The notes under the pieces were generated by a model. It was given only the letters and a program-made list of their open reading frames with translations. It was not told the DNA's origin and did no database searches. Made by a program: the position numbers and the translations under genes. A stretch of DNA of 64,000 nucleotides from positions 25,957,643 through 26,021,642 of the forward strand of contig NC_064761.1 in assembly GCF_011397635.1 (NCBI RefSeq). The letters run 5' to 3'. This document shows positions 48,622 through 60,066 of this stretch, piece by piece; within the stretch, counting starts at the first letter, position 1; the number at the start of each line of letters is the position of its first letter. The DNA comes from Epinephelus fuscoguttatus. Lineage: Eukaryota > Chordata > Actinopteri > Perciformes > Serranidae.

Positions 48622-49385
48622 GTCCCCGCGGGCCAAGTTCAATTTGAAACCATTACTGTCCACGGAGCGGTCGTTAAGCAGATTTGGAGTGTAATGTCTT
48701 TATTGGAGGAATCATTCTTCTGTTCTAAGCAGCAGGTAATGTGTGTGTGTGTGTCTGTGTGTGTGTGTGCACCTTTGGTCCCCGTGTGTATGTTTTAGAC
48801 TGTGAGTGTATGTAGGGCTCAAAGCAGCCATTAGCAGGACATTATCCACCCACTGTGTGATTGGTCGCCTCGAGGCCGTAGGCTGTAATATGAAATATGT
48901 AGGGAACAATGAGGCAGCTTGTAAACACTGCACGCAGGTGACAGAGGAGACGGGAGATACCACCTGAGGAAACAAAGCGGGGGAGAAGGGGGCGTCCCTC
49001 TAGCTACTAAAATCTGTCAACGTTAATTATCACCTGAAAGCTGAATGGAATAGAAATTCTGGGAGGAAAATGACAAATGGATAAGTGGAGGAAGTGGAAC
49101 GCTGGAGGAAAATGGTTTGAGGGAGGAAGCGAAGACGTGATTCTCAACAAAGCTGTGAGGAGATATCTGGATGAAACCACTTGATGGTGTTAAATAAAAA
49201 CAGTAAAAGAAGATTTACTTAGTTATAATGTCAAAGAAGTGAAATCAGATCTTGATACCTGATTTGTATCTGGGCAAGTTTGGTCAGCTCCTGCTCCATG
49301 TGCTCCTGCAGCTCCCCTGGTCGCAGGATCGCCTGGCAGACTGGACACACCGGGGCCTGAGCGTCATAGAGACCCTTCACTTTGC
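37220..49385 (-). CDS. rnf220: RNF220-type RING E3 ubiquitin ligase (5' coding exon outside window)
   Basis: RNF220 is a RING E3 ligase reported to act on Sin3B, Gli factors and beta-catenin regulation. Thirteen minus-strand coding exons join in one frame of about 331 residues: 49385-49259, 48350-48308, 48217-48125, 45064-45022, 42029-41986, 41659-41572, 41158-41062, 40809-40750, 40232-40171, 40046-39962, 39219-39111, 37472-37398, 37291-37220. Conserved marks are 'CPVCQAILRPGELQEHMEQ', 'TPVQHNHLIRTP', 'DRYQTFLRVRANR', 'DADLDVDGDDTLEYG' and the C-terminal RING ending 'CNTITSPGDLRRVYL'. The first coding exon is not in the window. Fish have rnf220a and rnf220b; which one this is cannot be told from here. 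The central C2H2 finger that I recall from mammalian RNF220 is missing. Confidence 0.92.
38081..38134. repeat. (AAT)n microsatellite
   Basis: A clean trinucleotide tract of about 54 bases in an rnf220 intron, next to the dispersed repeat that follows it. Confidence 0.95.
38140..38420. repeat. Dispersed fish repeat in rnf220 intron
   Basis: The phrases 'gatattgcacctttcacag', 'cacaaagtgcttcataaaa', 'gaaaagatgggtctttg' and 'aaagatttctaaagagacc' match a widespread fish interspersed repeat I recognise by its pattern only. The A-rich middle fits a retroelement-derived tail. The edges are approximate. Confidence 0.55.
42820..43230 (+). mobile_element. LINE 3' end (RT C-terminus and UTR)
   Basis: A frame at about 42868-42975 reads 'TWNSLSTELKLDPDF' and continues to 'FLKRNQSCSHE' before a stop. 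This is the typical C-terminus of fish LINE reverse transcriptase ORFs. It is followed by a 3' UTR with 'ctgctagggacaggcattgc' and an end at 'aaataaacattaaataaa' (43,205-43,222). The copy is 5'-truncated. Likely an L2/Rex1-like family. Confidence 0.7.
44581..44670 (-). other. rnf220: Possible alternative cassette exon of rnf220
   Basis: A 90-base open segment with an AG acceptor ('gttaacag' in sense) and a GTAAGA donor. It lies between the exons at 45064-45022 and 42029-41986. Its length and phase (1-1) would insert 30 residues in frame, including 'LCWCRCYV' and two His. I cannot show it is used, and the polypyrimidine tract is weak. Confidence 0.3.
45769..46379. mobile_element. Non-autonomous DNA transposon (MITE-like)
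   Basis: The ends are exact inverted repeats of 15 bases: 'aggcctttgcacact' at 45769-45783 and its complement 'agtgtgcaaaggcct' at 46365-46379. Internal sub-repeats ('ccttgcacacta' near 45,853; 'cagtgtgcaaatg' near 46,283) echo the termini. No transposase is encoded. The flanks (TTG and TTA) do not give a clear target duplication, so the family is open. Confidence 0.65.
46530..46865 (-). mobile_element. LINE reverse transcriptase fragment, broken
   Basis: Translated on the minus strand, the region reads 'SKAFVNYLGCVLD', 'MALKALNKITNKAK' and, after stops, 'NKLQTARNKLMRVVLKL'. These are recognisable C-terminal blocks of fish LINE reverse transcriptases. In-frame stops between them show decay. 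Confidence 0.7.
47349..47981. mobile_element. Foldback element with 'acaaaacacct' termini
   Basis: The left end 'acacaaaacaccttta' is answered near 47,966-47,981 by 'taaggtgttttgtg'. Inward, 'aaattttccttcagt' at left and 'acttaaggagaaaatgt' at right continue the inverted similarity. A related motif ('gcacaaaacactcttatg') lies inside at about 47,415. The boundaries are approximate. Confidence 0.5.
48589..48769. repeat. CA/GT microsatellites
   Basis: An AC tract at 48589-48619 and a GT tract at 48738-48769 flank about 120 bases of unique DNA. The opposite strand orientation allows a hairpin. Other CA/GT tracts lie at 36761-36792, 39429-39446, 39499-39526, 52391-52418 and 61619-61640. A GA tract lies at 57277-57305. 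Confidence 0.85.
49259..49385 (-). CDS. rnf220: rnf220 exon: N-terminal zinc-finger-like segment
   Basis: A 127-base exon beginning in phase 1. It encodes 'LYDAQAPVCPVCQ', 'ILRPGELQEHMEQEL' and 'TKLAQIQI'. The C-x2-C pair followed by a helical His segment resembles the N-terminal finger-like region of RNF220. It is the most 5' exon I can support; the acceptor is CAG at 49388-49386 in sense. Confidence 0.93.
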
Positions 49386-50217
49386 CTGGATAATAAGGAG
49401 AGTAAGAGGATTAAAAGAGGTGTTCACAGGCAAAATGTAGTGTGATTTTTCCACATTGGCTAAGTCTTTGAGGCCGTGAAAAGATGATCTGCACTACAGA
49501 GAATGAACTGTGGTGATGACATGGAGAGTTTTCTTTTATAGTAGGCTTTCATTCAGAGCCCATTATAACAGGCGTGATTGTTTCGCTTTCAACATATTGT
49601 GCTCTGCCTTGACTTTGGGTAATTCATGAAAAATGTGCATCAATGTCTTTTTTGTTTAAGTGACAAATGGGAACAATTTTTGAAGCTGGTCTAGTATTGA
49701 AAACGCTGCAGCTAGCAGTGGTGGAACAGGCTGGAATGTAACTACTCGGGGCATCTTTGCACCATCAGTCTATGTCCGCTAACGTGCTTGTTTTTGCCAC
49801 TGTTTTTGCCCTGAAATTGCAGTTGCCAAACCCACCCGAGGAAGCAGGAAAAGGAAACAGTAATTTAGGCGCGTAGAGGGCCAGCATGTTTTCACATTAA
49901 ACTTGGAGAATTGAGGGTTTATTTCAACCAAACTAGCGTTGGTGATTGTCGTAACAATTTCAAATCGAGATGGTTTTGGTGAGCTTTATCTTGTAACTGT
50001 ACTGTTTTGAGAGCTAAAGTGAAAGTGAAAGCCAACCTCAGATTCACTTTTGTTTGGCGTTTCTTCTTGCTATTTTTGCTGGGTTTTTTTTTTTTTTTTA
50101 CGCTGTTTCTTGGATGCCTGCTGCTTACGGTCTGGCACCTGGTCACTACCTTTTTATAAAGCCCTGACCTCACCTGAGTGCTGCTGTGGTACAGAAAATA
50201 AGAAAATACACGCAGAG

Positions 50218-50722
50218 CATGGGTGCAGATCCCGGGGGGACGGGGGGGACATGTCCCCCCCAAATTCTGAAAAACACAAATTGTCCCCCCCAATTCTAAA
50301 TAGCTTAAAAGATTGAAATTGAACAAATGTATACAGTAGTCCTATATACTGGGAGAAAGGGAAGCTGATGAGGAGAAATCGGAATCCGTGAGAGGCAAGA
50401 GATGAGAACGTGAGTGGACATAACATGCCTGAGACCCTGAAACCAGAAGTAGCATTAACTAACAGCGAAGCAGTGAAAAGGAGGGTGATGGCTGGTTCCG
50501 TGTACTACTGGCTGTTTAAGAGAAATAAACAGTAAAGGTAAGCATATGATTCTCTTTGTAGTGCTTTTTGAATGACTTGGTGATGGTGATGAGCCTCTAT
50601 GAAATCGTGAAATATGCTGGCAATCTCAAGCGCTCTGTGGGCATGATTTGCACGCGTGCAATTAAAAAAAAATCACAACTAATTGTGTCCCCCCCACACT
50701 TGTCATCAGATCTGCACCCATG
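50218..50722. mobile_element. hAT-type non-autonomous transposon with 8-bp target duplication
   Basis: The termini 'catgggtgcagatc' (50218-50231) and 'gatctgcacccatg' (50709-50722) are perfect inverted repeats of 14 bases. The element is flanked by identical 8-bp copies of 'acgcagag' at 50210-50217 and 50723-50730. CA...TG ends and an 8-bp duplication are hallmarks of the hAT superfamily. The 505-base interior has no transposase but carries C-run motifs such as 'tgtccccccc' near both ends. Confidence 0.85.
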
Positions 50723-53700
50723 ACGCAGAGGGTGCATTTCCCCCCTTCTTTTTTTAGGAAAATCCTTAAGATGATAAAATTGCTGTTTATTTAAATGGAG
50801 TCTGGTGGGTTTGTCTACGGCAACTTCAGGGTTGTTTCTGGTAAAATAAAAAAGATCATACTCTTTAAGAAAAAGGTTTATCTCTGTAGGGATCCTTTCT
50901 ATAAGTCTAAGACACTTGAAATAATAATCTGAACAGCAAAAACAAGACCTTTTAGTGGACACAAAGTAACGGTGCACAAAAGCCTCGACTGGTTATACTG
51001 TAGCCTGTTTCGTTGTTGTTGACTGCAGCGCTCTCGTTCATTACTAGAGCAATTTAAAAAACTGTTGTTCCCATTAGTCACAAAACAGGGTTCAAATACA
51101 TTTACATTAAATCAAAAAACAAATTTAAGTACTTTTTTTATTCAATTGTGACTATTTTTCCTTTAATAGTGAGAAGTCAATATTTGACAAAAGCCTCAAG
51201 CTGGACTCAAACTGGGGATGTTGCCACTGGACCACCATGACACCTCCGCTCATTAAACTCATAGTTAGCGTAGAGTTTCTGTAGATGAAAACAGCCTTTA
51301 CTATGTGTGTTTGTGTTTGTGTGTTCAGTAGACCTATCTGTACTATTGACAGACAGTGGCAATGAGAGTAAAATAAGGTTACACACACACATAAACACAC
51401 AGGCGCACTGCTATGGCCCCCTGCTGTCAGTGTGTTGACATCATAGGCTGTCAATAGGAACATTACCCAGGAGGGCCACTCGGCCCATTGGGCCCCACTG
51501 ATGGATTACTGCCATAAGCAGCCAGCTGGGAGCCTGAGGAGCTCTACTATATCAAGATTTTACCTAGAAGATGAGGTGATTTACTCCTGAAAGCCATCAA
51601 TCACACACAGAGAGCTAGTAGGCAAGATGCACCTAATTTCCCATCTCTGCACAGTCAAGGGAAAACAAATGACAGCGCTGGCAATCACAATTTAACACTT
51701 TTAAATACAGAACATAACAAACAGATTAATATTTGTGACAGCTCTCCCTTAATGTGCAGCAGGCTGGACTGAACTTCCTCGAGGACCCTATTATCCAAAC
51801 ACCGGACTAACTTTTCCCCAGCTTCACTCCAAATGACCAGCGACGTGACAAGCTCAGACGCCGATGTCTGTCGGCAAGTGCCGTCCCCTGACATCAGTTG
51901 AGCTATGAGCCCCCATAATGAGGAACCAAATAGGACAAAATGGGCTCTAAATAAAACATGGGGTGGAAAATAGAAAGCGGAGTCAGGTGTCCTTGGGAGA
52001 GTGACAGCTCTCCTGGTTTCACCCCCCTCTCTCACACTCTCTCTCTCTCGCCTTTTTTGCATCCCCTCGCGGAAGCCTAAATGACTTTTCCCGACACGCA
52101 TCGAACGTTCCCGGGCTTTCTGCGCTCTGCCGCCCGGAACATGCAGGCATCAGTAAACAATGAAATCTCTTGGCTGAAATTGAATTTATAACCACATTAC
52201 CTGCACAGATAACGTCTCTGAATGGCGCCGCGATAAGAGCAATGGGATTTGATTTTCAGGTGTTTTATTGGTCCACTTTTTGGATAAGCCCCCCTCCTCC
52301 GACTATAGCCGCCCCCCCACCCTTCACCTCTGCTCCACACAAACATCAGATTTAATGGTGTGGCAGCGGGCATGTTTGGATGTATGGATGAGTGTGTGTG
52401 TGTGTATGTGTGTGTGTGTACATGCTTTTGCTGAAGCCTGACTCGGTGCTTGTGCTGCACTCTCATAAGTGACAGTTGTTGGTTCATGACCACCTTTTTT
52501 ACACGTCTCCATCCCCCCACTGCCCTCCGCCCCCGCCCACATAAACCCTGTCAGTATCAGTCAGCCTCAGCCCCTCTTCAGCCTGGGGGGTCTCAGACAC
52601 ACAACAGGGGGCTGTAAAACCTGCCTGTGGGGCTTGTTAACTGTTCCCTCACTACGGCAACTGGCTCGGATGGATTGGCGCTCTCTCGTCGGGCTGTGTT
52701 GAGTTTGACTGGCTCATCTCCTAATGGATTCACTGTCTCTGTGTCTCTGATTGTTTCCTTTTTCTGTCTTTGTGTCTCGCCAGTTCAGGACCTCCTTTCC
52801 TGGATGTCTAGCCTTTGTCCAGCTGCCGTTTTGCTCTCTTCACTTGCTGTTCCCACTTGGGAGCATGCTGCTTTGGCTATATTCAAGTCTTGTTCCGATG
52901 AAACAAAATGAGAGAGGCATAATTCCATTTTTACATGTATTTTGCGGTTGTGGATTATCATGGAAAATGAATACATTTACACAGCATATTTTCAGAGAGG
53001 AATCACAAAGATGAGCATACCCAAACACGCCTAAACAACCTCTCATCTCCCCATGGATTTGAAGAGAACACACCTCTAGGGCAAATAACCCATCAGAGCG
53101 TCACGATATGTCTCTGCCCCGTCCCCATTATCAAGAGCATCATGAGATAGTAAAGTTCATGTTTGAAAGAAAACAAGATATCCCCATCCTCCTCAACCCC
53201 CTTTGCATGATTGATGGTCAAATCCACTTTCCGTTGCTCTGCATCAAGATGTGGACTGTGACTGTCCCACGCTCGGCGCTGGCCACTGCAACAGAGAGAT
53301 CAGAATCCCGCTGACAAATCCTTAAAGCATCGAGTCCCCCTGAGGGCCTGGGTAATAGCCGATGCCAGCGCCCATATGACGGCTGCCAGTTCTGCTGATG
53401 CAGACGGAGCGGAGATGCCTAACGTGACCTTTAGTGAATGCCACATCACATCAGGCCTGGATGTCACCCGCTGACATTATGCTGGGGCATGAAAAGGCTG
53501 TTCTGCAGGGGAGACATGGTGACGAACGTCCCCCCGGTGACAAACCTGTGGACGTGGTCTAATTCTGATTGACGCGAGGAGGATCGGACGGCTTTGAATG
53601 GCAGGGGACGTACGTGCGAGCATCCAGGGGAGGATGTGGAGGATGTGGAGACTGCTTAGCGTTGGCTGGGTCTGTTTTTCTCTGTGTTCGCTGGCGATAA

Positions 53701-55785
53701 AGTGCTGAGACAACTCACTCCAACTGGCATCATTATCCCAATCATCAAACAATTCTCTAAGCACATCAGAAATCCCTCTATAAAGTCATAACAAGCACAG
53801 ACTCTATATAACCAGTAGGCATGTAGAGATTGGCGGGGGGAGTGAAGTTAACGCTTGGCGGCTAACACTGCAGTGGTGGGTTGTGTAGGCAGGTCCTTGG
53901 CACACTTTCAGAGGAGATGGAGGGCTATAAAAGCCATTGGCTCCTGCCACACCTGTACCCCACCCTATCCCGCGGCCTGCTTCCTATTTAAAAGCATCAC
54001 ATGCAGGATATTAGTCAGGGTTTTTTGCCGTCTGTGAGGTAGAACTAACCTCTGAAGCAGAGGGGGGAGAGGGGAAAGTATGCAGGCCGCCGTTTGTTTT
54101 TTATTGGGGAAATAATGGCCTATTGAGAGGTTGGGTATTTAATGAGCAACATAATAGGCCCTGTAGTAACACATCTGCTATGAGCAGAGTCATTTCCTCA
54201 GCTTTCAAAGGCTGCTGCTCCAGCCTTTGAAACAGCAAGTTCAGTTGCCTTTGACTTAGTATGTCTAGATATCTGCTTTTTATTAATTGCAGAATTGCTA
54301 CACCGGTAATACACAACATACAATACTGCCGCTCTGCTTCATGTTCAATCCTAACCACATTCAGCGGCCGATGGAGACACACTCCCTCTCCTGGCTTGAC
54401 CTCAAATCTCTCACTGTCCAATCTAATTCCAGCATCCTTCAAAAATATCCCTCCTACTCTGCAATCAATTGTGTTTAATGTATTAAAGACACTCACCACA
54501 ACCACCACAACCTTTGGCCCTTGCACAAATCAATGCCTCGTTAGACCACTAATGATCATTCATTGACTAATAAGATCTGTATCAACCTCTTGTAGAACAT
54601 TGATTGGCCTTTGGCCTCTGTAGTGCTCTGTGCATTACGTGGACAGCGGCAGACGGCAGCTGTAAGTCCTGGGGAGTCAGATGATGAAAAAGCTCCTGGT
54701 GGGAATGGACAGGAATCCTAAACCTCAAATAGACCCATTCTGAAGCACCTCAGGCCAAAGCCCTTTTCCTCTGCCCTACAGATCAATGGACATAACCTCT
54801 CTGACCACAGGTCAATCAGCGCACAAACCCTCCCAATTTCTCTCCGTCCCCCTTTTGTTCTTCCTCTCTCTCATCTTCTCCATTAGTCACTACAATTGTT
54901 CCATCAGGTGCAGGCGTGGCTCAGCATGTATGTGTCCAATCATCTTGTTGATGGAGAGTGGACTGGGTAGCTGTGTGACTGTGTCCCTGTGACCATATTT
55001 CCCTTCTCAGGACCTGAGGGCAAAGATCGAACCCTGCCTCCGCCTCGCTCCAACCAATCAATCTGGCCCTCATTGAGATGCATGGCTCAATGATCTTTAA
55101 TAGTGACTTACAGATTGGAGAGAGGGAGTGGAAGTCAGGGGGGAAAGTTAGGACTGTCCTTGGGTATTTGCGGTGATATGAGGCTACTTAGGAGCCACCT
55201 CATGGGAAAATATCTGCAGGTCTAAATGCTGTTCAAGTTCTTTTTCTGTTTCTTTTGCAACATTAATGAACACAAGAGGTCTTCACAGGACTACTTAGTC
55301 AACCCAAGATCTGAGTTGGATGGGGTCCACATTATATTTAGTGTAACTGGGTTTGGTAGGGTTTCACTTTATTGTTGTACGTTGCATAGGTCTGTTTTAA
55401 TATGTCTACTACTTGAGTGGATCCAAGAAAAATTGCTAGCAGCAGAGTTGAAACAGTCGGTGTGGACTTTGGAAAAATGAGAAAAACGGCCGATGTGAGG
55501 ACGAAGACAAGGAGGTTAATATCTTTTTCTGCAAATAATCGACAAAGATAACAAACAAGCTATTGGTCTCTCACTGCGTGGGTTTGTGCAGACCTTGTCT
55601 GGGCATCTTGGATCAGGTGCAATTATCCTCGTCTCTTTTTTGGATTGGTTCTGACTGTCTTCGGGCTTCTTTGGGATTGGGTCTCTATTGAATAAATTGA
55701 TTGTAGGTACATTTTACACATTCTTTTTTAGTATCAGGTGCAAAATCATGGGCTCTACCTACCTTACCCCTACCTGGTGAGCCCG

Positions 55786-56364
55786 CTCTCACTCCAAAGT
55801 CGCCGAAATCCGACGCTTGGGCAGTGACTTGCAGCATCAGAATCCAACAAAATAAGGAGTCCTTTAACATCAGCAAAGTACACAGCCGGTTGCTGTTATA
55901 GTTTAACGGCACCCAATGGCATCGAGGGAAATGCGGTGGGACAAGGCAAAAGTTAAGGTGGTGAAAAACTGGATGGGTCCAACAAACGCCGACTTTCACC
56001 CGAGAGAGTAGTGTTCACGTCCCTTAAGATTCTAAAGCCAAACCCCGTTCTTTTTCCTTAAACCTAACCACGTGCTTCTGTTACCTAAAGCCAACCATGT
56101 TTGTATGTTTTTGAAGGAAAAAAATGTAAATTTGCGTTGTTGTACTGACATAGTGCGGTTATTTTGAAAGAGACTGTATTGAAATGGTACATATCCTATG
56201 AAAATGGAAAGTGTATTTCGAAAGAAGACAATGCATGTAACAGGCATAACTTGACATGGTGTCCCAGAATGTCAACAACCAACGTACCCAGGGTACCTTG
56301 CATGTCGTATGTGGACATGGAAAGTCCATGACCAAAATGTCAATATGTGACGGTTGGAGTGAGA
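55786..56364. repeat. Interspersed repeat copy A
   Basis: It shares extended blocks with 59541-60066: 'ggcagtgacttg', 'tatagtttaacgg', 'gattctaaagccaaaccc', 'gaaagaagacaatgcatg' and 'ggagtgagaatgtgttgac'. Its ends ('ctcactcc' and 'ggagtgag') are inverted, which suggests a non-autonomous DNA element. Both copies have the same orientation and are diverged. Confidence 0.7.
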
Positions 56365-57274
56365 ATGTGTTGACCTGGTTTGAGTCCCACCAGGAACCTT
56401 TGTCTTTCCCCTTCCCTCTCCTCTAATTTACACTGTCATCTATCTACTGTCAGCAGTTATGATCCTCCAAAAGTTGAGATGTAATTGAGCTCATACGCTG
56501 GGTAGCAAATGCCAAATCCAGACATCCGTTTGCTGACTGCTTTCTGTCAAAGTCAGTGCAGTCGTGTTGGATCAAGAAGCCGCTGACAGCGGACAGCAAT
56601 AGAGCTGTTCACCGGTGGCCTGTCACTCACTCTGATGCCATCAACCTGCACTCGCTAGACAGACGGAAATATACAGACATCCAGCTCTGTCACACTGTAT
56701 CATACTGTCAGGACTTGAACCTCTCTCAACACACTCCAGGCAATCAATTGCCATAAACGGTTTAAATTTAACTAGAGAACATTTTTACCAACAGGGAGAT
56801 TTCTTTTTGGGTGCTCCTCTGTTACATTTTACATTTTCATCCAGTTTTAGGGAGTGTGCAGTCTTTATGGGTTTAAAAATACCTATCACACTTTGTTAAC
56901 ACTTTGTAAACACGTTTAAACCAAATAGTGGTGATCAAGCTGAAGAAAAAAAAAAGGGTGCTCCTGTCAGCTCCTGAAGAGTTGACATTTTGCAGATAAT
57001 GGCAGCATCAACGCCCTGCTTGTTAGCATTTTTAACAGCAATGAAACCAACTGGAACAAAAAAACTGCAACGTTTCTTGGCTCTTCAATGAGTGGTTTCC
57101 TCTGGGAGTAAGTAACTCATGAACACGTGTAAACCTGCTGTGAGGTTTTTACATTTTATGTACCAGCGTGATTTTCTTTTTTTTTTTTGGTATGTGCATG
57201 TGGGTGAAGCAAACAAGTTCAAATCTTTACATTACTCCTGTCGCAATCGTCTCAACCACTCTTTGTGTGCGTGC

Positions 57275-57276
<2 letters not shown>

Positions 57277-57305
<29 letters not shown>
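57277..57305. repeat. (GA)n microsatellite
   Basis: A clean GA tract of about 29 bases in the gene-free part of the window. Confidence 0.95.
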
Positions 57306-57308
<3 letters not shown>

Positions 57309-59540
57309 GACATCAAGAAGCTAACAGACAGATCACAATCCCTCATTAGAGGCTAATTAGATTGGCTCCAAAAATACAGATCACTATTACCCAGACCACT
57401 GATTAATACACATTAATACTCTCTCTCGCTCTTATTATTCCATCGTCTCCTCATCACTTCTCTCTCATTTTCTTTTCCCCTCTCGCTCTTTCTCTCAATT
57501 AGTGGTTAATAAGGAGAAAATGAGAGGATTGCTCTGTTGCTTGCATCGAGTACTCAACTTTTCTAAACAGACAAACAGTGTGTCACTGTGTGTTGAACTC
57601 ACTGAAGAGTTTAATTATACCAGGACTCATCAGCGGCGCTACAACAACAACTGTACACACTATAAAAGTGAGCTCTCACTATATATGTGATCAGTTGGGA
57701 CCGTTTTCCTACAGCAGTGTCCAAAAAAAGAGCGCTCTATTGTAGCATGCTGTTTAACTGCCTCTCCATCAGTAAGTGATTTTCTATATTTCCCAAAATG
57801 CCTTGAAAGTAACGCCTCCAGAGGTCACGCCTGAGCTTTTTGCATCAAGTAGGCGACTGTAGTGCCAACTCTGACACATTCAGCGTTATAGGCACATGCA
57901 CCACAGGGCTCTGTCGCACACTCTTAAACTCCCTAAACAAACAGCATGCCACAGTTTTGGCAATTTTAAAACAACGAGCTTAAACAGGAGAAAAGTTAGT
58001 GCTTTGAACACATGCACTTACAGTCAATGCTTTTTTTTTTTTTTTTACCAAGGAAAAATAGTGGATTTACTGCGTTCTTACTGCTGCTATCAGGTGCATG
58101 AGCCACATACTGAAAATTCAGATGAGGTTCCCAGATGTGGCGAGTGGTTTAATGCACGGTTATTCATATAGTTACAGCATGTAACAAAAAAGATTTGAAC
58201 ATGAGTTCATTCATTATGACTCCAGCTGAGTGCGCTGTGAAAATAAAGGAGTAGAAAGAAAAGAAGACTTAAAAGAAACAGAGAGGAATGACGAATTTTA
58301 CTACAGCACCAGAACCACCTTCAGTAAAGCAGGTTTGCTCTACAGGAAAATCTTAAAGCAAAAATTCAGTCCCCGTTGCTTCTCTCAGACTGACTCAGTC
58401 TTTAACAAAGAGCTCTTAGATAACTGGTCAAGAGCAAGCAATTTAGTTGCTGAACTTTTCTTTTGATTTGTTTTGTCAGGCAGTACACTCTTTACTGGGT
58501 TCACCATGTTCTAAGTTCTACTGACTGTTCTACTGTTCTTCTTTATTTCATGGAAAACTAACTGCACTAACACAGCAACAACAAAAATACACATTACAAA
58601 AACAAAGAAAGTGAAAGAGAAGAGAATGAAGGAAAGACAGAGAGCAGAGATGAGAAACCAGCAGAAGAAGAGCAGACAGCACAGTGAGGGAGCAACCCTG
58701 ACTAAAAACAGCAAATACCAAATTGGGAAACTATTGTTTGTGCTGTTTTGATTCTGATGAATTGACAACAAAATTAGCGTTTTACTGTTTGAGATTATTT
58801 AAAGGTTTAAAGTGTGTAAGACTTAACGGCATCTAGAGCCCCTTTCCCACTGGACAAAATACCCACTAACATCTGGCTTTTGTATTTAATGGAAAAAATT
58901 ACAAATGACTCTGTAGTAGTCACAGACATTTATTGGCTCCAGCTTCGATTGGCTTTAATCAGCTGTGATGGGAATACAACAACCAAGCGAAAGCTCTAAT
59001 TTTAGCCCATTTGCTGGTGTGATGCAAAGATGGTCTGCCACAAAATACTATCTATCTCTATCCAAGCAGTGCTCAAACCATCCAAAATTTAGTTGCCATC
59101 AAGTTTGAGAGAGACTTAATTACTAAGAGGTATAAAAAAGAAGAAACCACTGCAACATTTTCACTGGCCTCCATGCTGCGTTCTACAGCTTACTATCCTG
59201 TTTCCAGCTTGTTCATGATGTTGAATGTGACACAACAGAAAAAAAATTACAAAAACACAAAGGCAAACTCATCTGCACACATGCGCTAATTTTGGTGGAA
59301 AACGGGTATTGCGGTAAGGTCGTAGATTTCAACTAACTTCTCCTGGGTGCCAAGGGTGTGGGAGAACTATGGTGGCTGACACAAAAGCACAGATGGCCCT
59401 ATCTAGAGCCAGTGTCCATTTTTTGTCCATTCTGGGCTACTGTAGAAAAAAAATGGCAGACTCTGTGGAAGAGGACCCACTCCGTATGTATACATAAATG
59501 GCTCATTCCAAGGTAACAAAAACACAACGATTCCAACCCG

Positions 59541-60066
59541 GTCTCACTCCAAAGTTGTCGAAATCTGGCGCTTTGGCAGTGACTTGCGGCATCACACACT
59601 GACGAGAAAAGCTGTCTTTTAACATCGGCATAACACGCGGACTGTTGCCATTATAGTTTAACGGTGCTTGGCGGCGTCAGGGGGAACTGTGGCAGGACAA
59701 CATCCTACACGGTAAAAGTCCAAAAAGGGTGAATGGATCCAACAAACACCAACTTTCACCCGGGGGAGCGGTGTTCATGTCCTGTAGGATTCTAAAGCCA
59801 AACCCTGTTCTTATTTTCCGAAGTCCAACATCTTGCGTTAGTTGTTGGAGGAAAAAAAAAACATTAATTTGCATTGTTATTGACGTAATGCTTTTATTTT
59901 GAAAGAGACAGTATGTAAACTGTAAATTTCCTGGGAAAATGAAAGTGTATTTTGAAAGAAGACAATGCATGCAACACACTCAGGGTACTTTTCACGTTGT
60001 ATCTGGACGTTGAAGGTCCTTGACCAAATGTTGAAACGTGACAACGATGGAGTGAGAATGTGTTGA
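59541..60066. repeat. Interspersed repeat copy B
   Basis: The second copy of the element at 55786-56364, with the same block order. It begins 'gtctcactccaaagttg' and ends 'ggagtgagaatgtgttgac'. Small deletions relative to copy A account for the shorter length. No coding capacity is evident. Confidence 0.7.

Noticed and set aside
53477..53764. 95-codon minus-strand open frame, as a candidate missing first exon of rnf220
   Set aside because: Its translation has no similarity to the RNF220 N-terminus as I recall it, and the expected exon is longer.
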